The notes under the pieces were generated by a model, which saw only the letters and a program-made list of their open reading frames with translations, made no database searches and had not been told where the DNA came from. A program made the translations under genes and the position numbers. A DNA stretch of 7,761 bases, taken from contig CALGAG010000039.1 of the NCBI GenBank assembly GCA_937951995.1, forward strand, positions 1 to 7,761. Reading direction: 5' to 3'. The stretch comes from an uncultured Bacillota bacterium. GTDB taxonomy: Bacteria; Bacillota; Clostridia; Tissierellales; Tissierellaceae. Positions 5,105 through 7,761 of this stretch are shown in pieces (positions within the stretch are counted from its first letter, which is position 1; each line of letters opens with the position of its first letter).

Positions 5105-6478
5105 GTGAAGCTATGGGGTGGACGTTTTGAAAATCAGACTGAAAAGGCAGCCTTTGATTTCCAATCCTCAATTCACGTTGATAGGCGGTTATATAAGGAG
5201 GACATACTGGGAAGCATTGCCCATGCCAAGACCTTGAACAGGTGTGGAGTGCTTACGGAGGATGAGACCATAAGGGTTGAAGATGCCTTGAATGAAATAC
5301 TAAAGGATATTGAAGCGGGAGACCTGCAGATTGGAATGGACCATGAGGATATCCATACCTTTGTTGAAAGCACATTGACGGAAAGGATTGGAGACCTGGG
5401 CAAGAAGATCCATACGGGAAGGAGCAGGAATGACCAGGTTGCAACGGACTTCAGGCTATATCTAGGCAAGGAAGTGGACAATATTGTTGAGCTCATAAAG
5501 GACCTTGAGGAGGCTTTGATGTCAATAGCCGAGGATAACCTGGATACAATCCTTTCAGGCTACACCCATATGCAGAAGGCCCAGCCCCTGACACTTGGAC
5601 ACCACATGATGGCATACTTTGAAATGTTCAGGAGGGACATTGAAAGGCTTCTTGATGCTAGGAAGAGGATCATGGTAATGCCCCTTGGCTCAGGAGCCTT
5701 GGCGGGGACCACCTTTGATCTGGACAGGGAGTATACGTCTAATCTACTAGGCTTTAATGACATCACATACAACAGTCTGGACGGTGTAAGCGACAGGGAC
5801 TTTGCAATAGAGCTGGTTTCTGACCTGTCAATAACAATGATGCACCTGAGCAGGTTTTGCGAGGAGATAATCCTCTGGGCAACCGGAGAGTTTTCATATG
5901 TGGAGATGGATGACGGCTACAGTACGGGCAGCAGCATAATGCCCCAGAAGAAGAATCCTGACATGGCTGAGCTGATACGGGGCAAGACTGGCAGGGTCTA
6001 CGGGTCCAACATCACCCTCTTGACCATGATGAAGTCACTGCCTCTTGCCTACAACAAGGATATGCAGGAGGACAAGGAGGCTGTCTTTGATGCAATAGAC
6101 ACCGTAAAGGCGTGTATTGAGGTATTTACTGGAATGATTAAGACCACAAGGTTTAAGAAGGACAGGATGTATGAAGCATCGGAGGATGGCTACACCAATG
6201 CCACTGACCTGGCAGACTACCTGGTCAGGAAGGGTGTTCCCTTCAGGGAGACCCACGAAATATCAGGGCAGATTGTCCAATTTGCAATAAAAAAGCAGAA
6301 AAAGCTATCAGAGTTGACCCTGGAGGAATTTAAAGGCTTCAGTGACCTTATAGAGAAAGACATATACAAGGAAATTTCAGTCCAGACATGTGTAAGCAAA
6401 AGGAACCTGATTGGAGGACCTGCCAGGGAGGCAGTTCTCAAGTCAATCAAAAGAGGTAAGGAATTCTTGAACAAATAG
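5105..6478 (+). CDS. argH: Argininosuccinate lyase
   Basis: The last enzyme of arginine synthesis, splitting argininosuccinate into arginine and fumarate; a cytoplasmic tetramer of the fumarase/aspartase superfamily. The 457-residue length is normal. Motifs seen are KLWGGRF at 2-8, GRSRNDQVATD at 105-115, GYTHMQKAQP at 152-161 with His155 as the likely catalytic partner, and the superfamily signature GSSIMPQKKNPD at 275-286 with the catalytic serine. The start is GTG at 5105, because MKLWGGRF is the conserved N terminus and AGAGGTG (about 7 nt upstream) is well placed. An ATG-TAA pair stands immediately and in frame before this GTG. It is the first gene after the Arg T-box, with argG 16 bp downstream. 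Arginine codons are overwhelmingly AGG, the same codon as the T-box specifier. Confidence 0.97.
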   Translation: MKLWGGRFENQTEKAAFDFQSSIHVDRRLYKEDILGSIAHAKTLNRCGVLTEDETIRVEDALNEILKDIEAGDLQIGMDHEDIHTFVESTLTERIGDLGKKIHTGRSRNDQVATDFRLYLGKEVDNIVELIKDLEEALMSIAEDNLDTILSGYTHMQKAQPLTLGHHMMAYFEMFRRDIERLLDARKRIMVMPLGSGALAGTTFDLDREYTSNLLGFNDITYNSLDGVSDRDFAIELVSDLSITMMHLSRFCEEIILWATGEFSYVEMDDGYSTGSSIMPQKKNPDMAELIRGKTGRVYGSNITLLTMMKSLPLAYNKDMQEDKEAVFDAIDTVKACIEVFTGMIKTTRFKKDRMYEASEDGYTNATDLADYLVRKGVPFRETHEISGQIVQFAIKKQKKLSELTLEEFKGFSDLIEKDIYKEISVQTCVSKRNLIGGPAREAVLKSIKRGKEFLNK

Positions 6479-6494
6479 ATGGGAGTGTAAAGGT

Positions 6495-7673
6495 ATGAAA
6501 AAAGTTGTATTGGCCTTTTCAGGAGGCCTGGACACATCATTCTGTGTCCTGTATCTGAAGGAGAAGGGCTATGATGTTGTAACTGCAGTTGTGAACACAG
6601 GAGGATTTGACGATGAGAAGCTTAAGGAGATAGAGGAAAAGTCCAAGGAGCTTGGAAGCATAAAGCATTATACCGTTGATGCCACAGAGGTCATATATGA
6701 AAACATCATTCAGTATCTCATAAAGCTAAACGGTCTTTATGAGGATGAGTACCCCTTGATGTGTGCAGACAGATATATCATTGCAGAGGAGATCTTAAAG
6801 ATAGCGGAGGCGGAGGGAACAGACACAGTGGCCCACGGTTCTACAGCCGTTGGAAATGACCAGGTTAGGTTTGAGGCATCCCTTATCACCCTTAATCCAA
6901 ACGGTAATATCATTGCGCCAATAAAGGAACTGAACATCACTAGGGCCAAGGAGATAGAGTATTTGGAGGAAAGAGGCTTCCAGGTTGACAAGGAGCTTAA
7001 GAAGTACTCCATCAACGAGAATATCTTTGGAATAACAGTTTCAGGAACTGAAATCGATCAGAACAAGGAGCCAGACGAGTTTGCCTACACACTGACAAAG
7101 AGGGACCCTTCAAAGACAGAGGAGTACCTGAAGCTGGAATTTGAAAAGGGACTTCCAGTAAAGCTTAACGGTAAGGAGATTCAGGGCGTGGACCTTATAT
7201 CAAAGCTTAATGCAATCCTTGGATCTTATGGGTATGGAAGCAGGATTTATGTGGGTGACTGCATAATCGGAATAAAGGGACGGATAATGTTTGAGTCTCC
7301 TGCCCTTCTGGCCCTGATTGAGGCCCACAAGAAGCTGGAGCAGATAGTATTGACAAAAAGACAGATAATGTTCAACAAGCAGGCATCTACACAGTGGTCA
7401 GACCTGGTCTATGGAGGACTCTACTATGAGCCACTTGTGAAGGATATAGAGGCCTACACGGATTCAGTGCAGGAAAGGGTTAACGGGACTGTTTGGATCA
7501 AGGTTCAACCAAACAGCATCCAGGTTGTTGAGATGAGCTCACCTAACTCCCTGGTGAATGCAAACATCGCCATGTATGCACAGGAATCCAAATGGAGCGG
7601 TACTGAGGCAAACGGATTTATCAAGCTTTACTCGATGCAGCAAAGACTTGCAAATATAGATTGGGAGGAATAA
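6495..7673 (+). CDS. argG: Argininosuccinate synthase, variant branch
   Basis: Joins citrulline and aspartate, using ATP, into argininosuccinate, the substrate of the preceding argH product. The protein has 392 residues with the N-type ATP pyrophosphatase P-loop AFSGGLDTS at 7-15. Other motifs are NTGGF at 34-38, AHGSTAVGNDQVRFE at 113-127 (family: HGxTGKGNDQxRFE) and YSINENIFG at 171-179 (family: YSxDxNLxG). The common bacterial ArgG has DVGQ where this one has NTGG, and GKGNDQ where this one has AVGNDQ. From memory the NTGGF form resembles the branch found in Bacteroidetes and some anaerobes. ArgG function is still the best call, given the full motif set and direct linkage to argH. GGGAG (6481-6485) is the likely ribosome binding site. 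The order argH-argG is the reverse of the usual one. Confidence 0.94.
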   Translation: MKKVVLAFSGGLDTSFCVLYLKEKGYDVVTAVVNTGGFDDEKLKEIEEKSKELGSIKHYTVDATEVIYENIIQYLIKLNGLYEDEYPLMCADRYIIAEEILKIAEAEGTDTVAHGSTAVGNDQVRFEASLITLNPNGNIIAPIKELNITRAKEIEYLEERGFQVDKELKKYSINENIFGITVSGTEIDQNKEPDEFAYTLTKRDPSKTEEYLKLEFEKGLPVKLNGKEIQGVDLISKLNAILGSYGYGSRIYVGDCIIGIKGRIMFESPALLALIEAHKKLEQIVLTKRQIMFNKQASTQWSDLVYGGLYYEPLVKDIEAYTDSVQERVNGTVWIKVQPNSIQVVEMSSPNSLVNANIAMYAQESKWSGTEANGFIKLYSMQQRLANIDWEE

Positions 7674-7676
7674 GAA

Positions 7677-7761
7677 ATGAATGAACTATTGAAAAAGTAT
7701 GAGAACCTTAACCTTGAGGTATTTATAGTTGTAAACAGACTTCACTGGGACAAGTACAAGG
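7677..7761 (+). CDS. Unrecognised protein, N-terminal 28 codons only
   Basis: An open frame from the ATG at 7677 runs off the right edge. It follows the argG stop by only 3 bp and has GGAGGA (7664-7669) about 7 nt upstream inside the end of argG, so it is very likely the third gene of the arg operon and translationally linked to argG. The visible start is MNELLKKYENLNL followed by EVFIVVNRLHWDKYK: a charged amphipathic stretch then a hydrophobic strand-like segment. I do not recognise a family from this length. An arginine-related role is suggested only by position. Confidence 0.7.
   Translation, partial: MNELLKKYENLNLEVFIVVNRLHWDKYK

Noticed and set aside
5173..5496. 107-codon minus-strand open frame inside argH
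   Set aside because: Antisense shadow of a well-conserved gene with no ribosome binding site or family features. The other antisense frames in argH, argG and the dehydrogenase gene are rejected for the same reason.

Overview
The window looks like the chromosome of a Gram-positive Firmicute, most likely a clostridial-type anaerobe. The evidence is strong GGAGG ribosome binding sites, a transcriptional TPP riboswitch, an arginine T-box leader, TTGACA/TATAAT-type promoters and moderate-to-low GC with many ATA and AGG codons. I cannot name the genus. I see no insertion sequence, phage gene, CRISPR array or rRNA/tRNA gene.

Left part (1-3458, minus strand): a thiamin salvage operon, read right to left. 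A near-consensus promoter (3430-3458) drives a leader with a TPP riboswitch aptamer (3316-3406), an intrinsic terminator (3267-3301) and a hairpin that buries the first Shine-Dalgarno sequence (3223-3248). Five overlapping genes follow: thiW (predicted thiazole transporter S component), thiD (HMP/HMP-P kinase), cytX (predicted HMP permease), thiM (hydroxyethylthiazole kinase, unusually short) and thiE (thiamin phosphate synthase, cut by the window edge). Together they import both halves of thiamin, phosphorylate them and join them. No de novo gene (thiC, thiG, thiS, thiH) is in view.

Middle (3459-4796, plus strand): a divergent single gene for an LDH2/malate dehydrogenase family NAD(P)-dependent oxidoreductase (3662-4771). 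It is preceded by a perfect 19-bp inverted repeat with a 48-nt G-rich spacer (3547-3632) that I cannot assign to a known element. No convincing terminator follows the gene.

Right part (4797-7761, plus strand): an arginine biosynthesis operon. A consensus promoter (4797-4824) is followed by a class I T-box leader (about 4853-5073) whose specifier reads AGG (Arg), with antiterminator and terminator forms. Then come argH (argininosuccinate lyase, GTG start) and argG (argininosuccinate synthase of a variant branch), in the reverse of the common argG-argH order, and the first 28 codons of an unrecognised gene. Uncharged tRNA-Arg should switch on the last two steps of arginine synthesis. The most interesting material is in the RNA leaders: a readable antiterminator and SD-sequestering hairpin in the thi leader, the AGG specifier matching the dominant Arg codon of argH, and the unexplained inverted repeat before the dehydrogenase gene.
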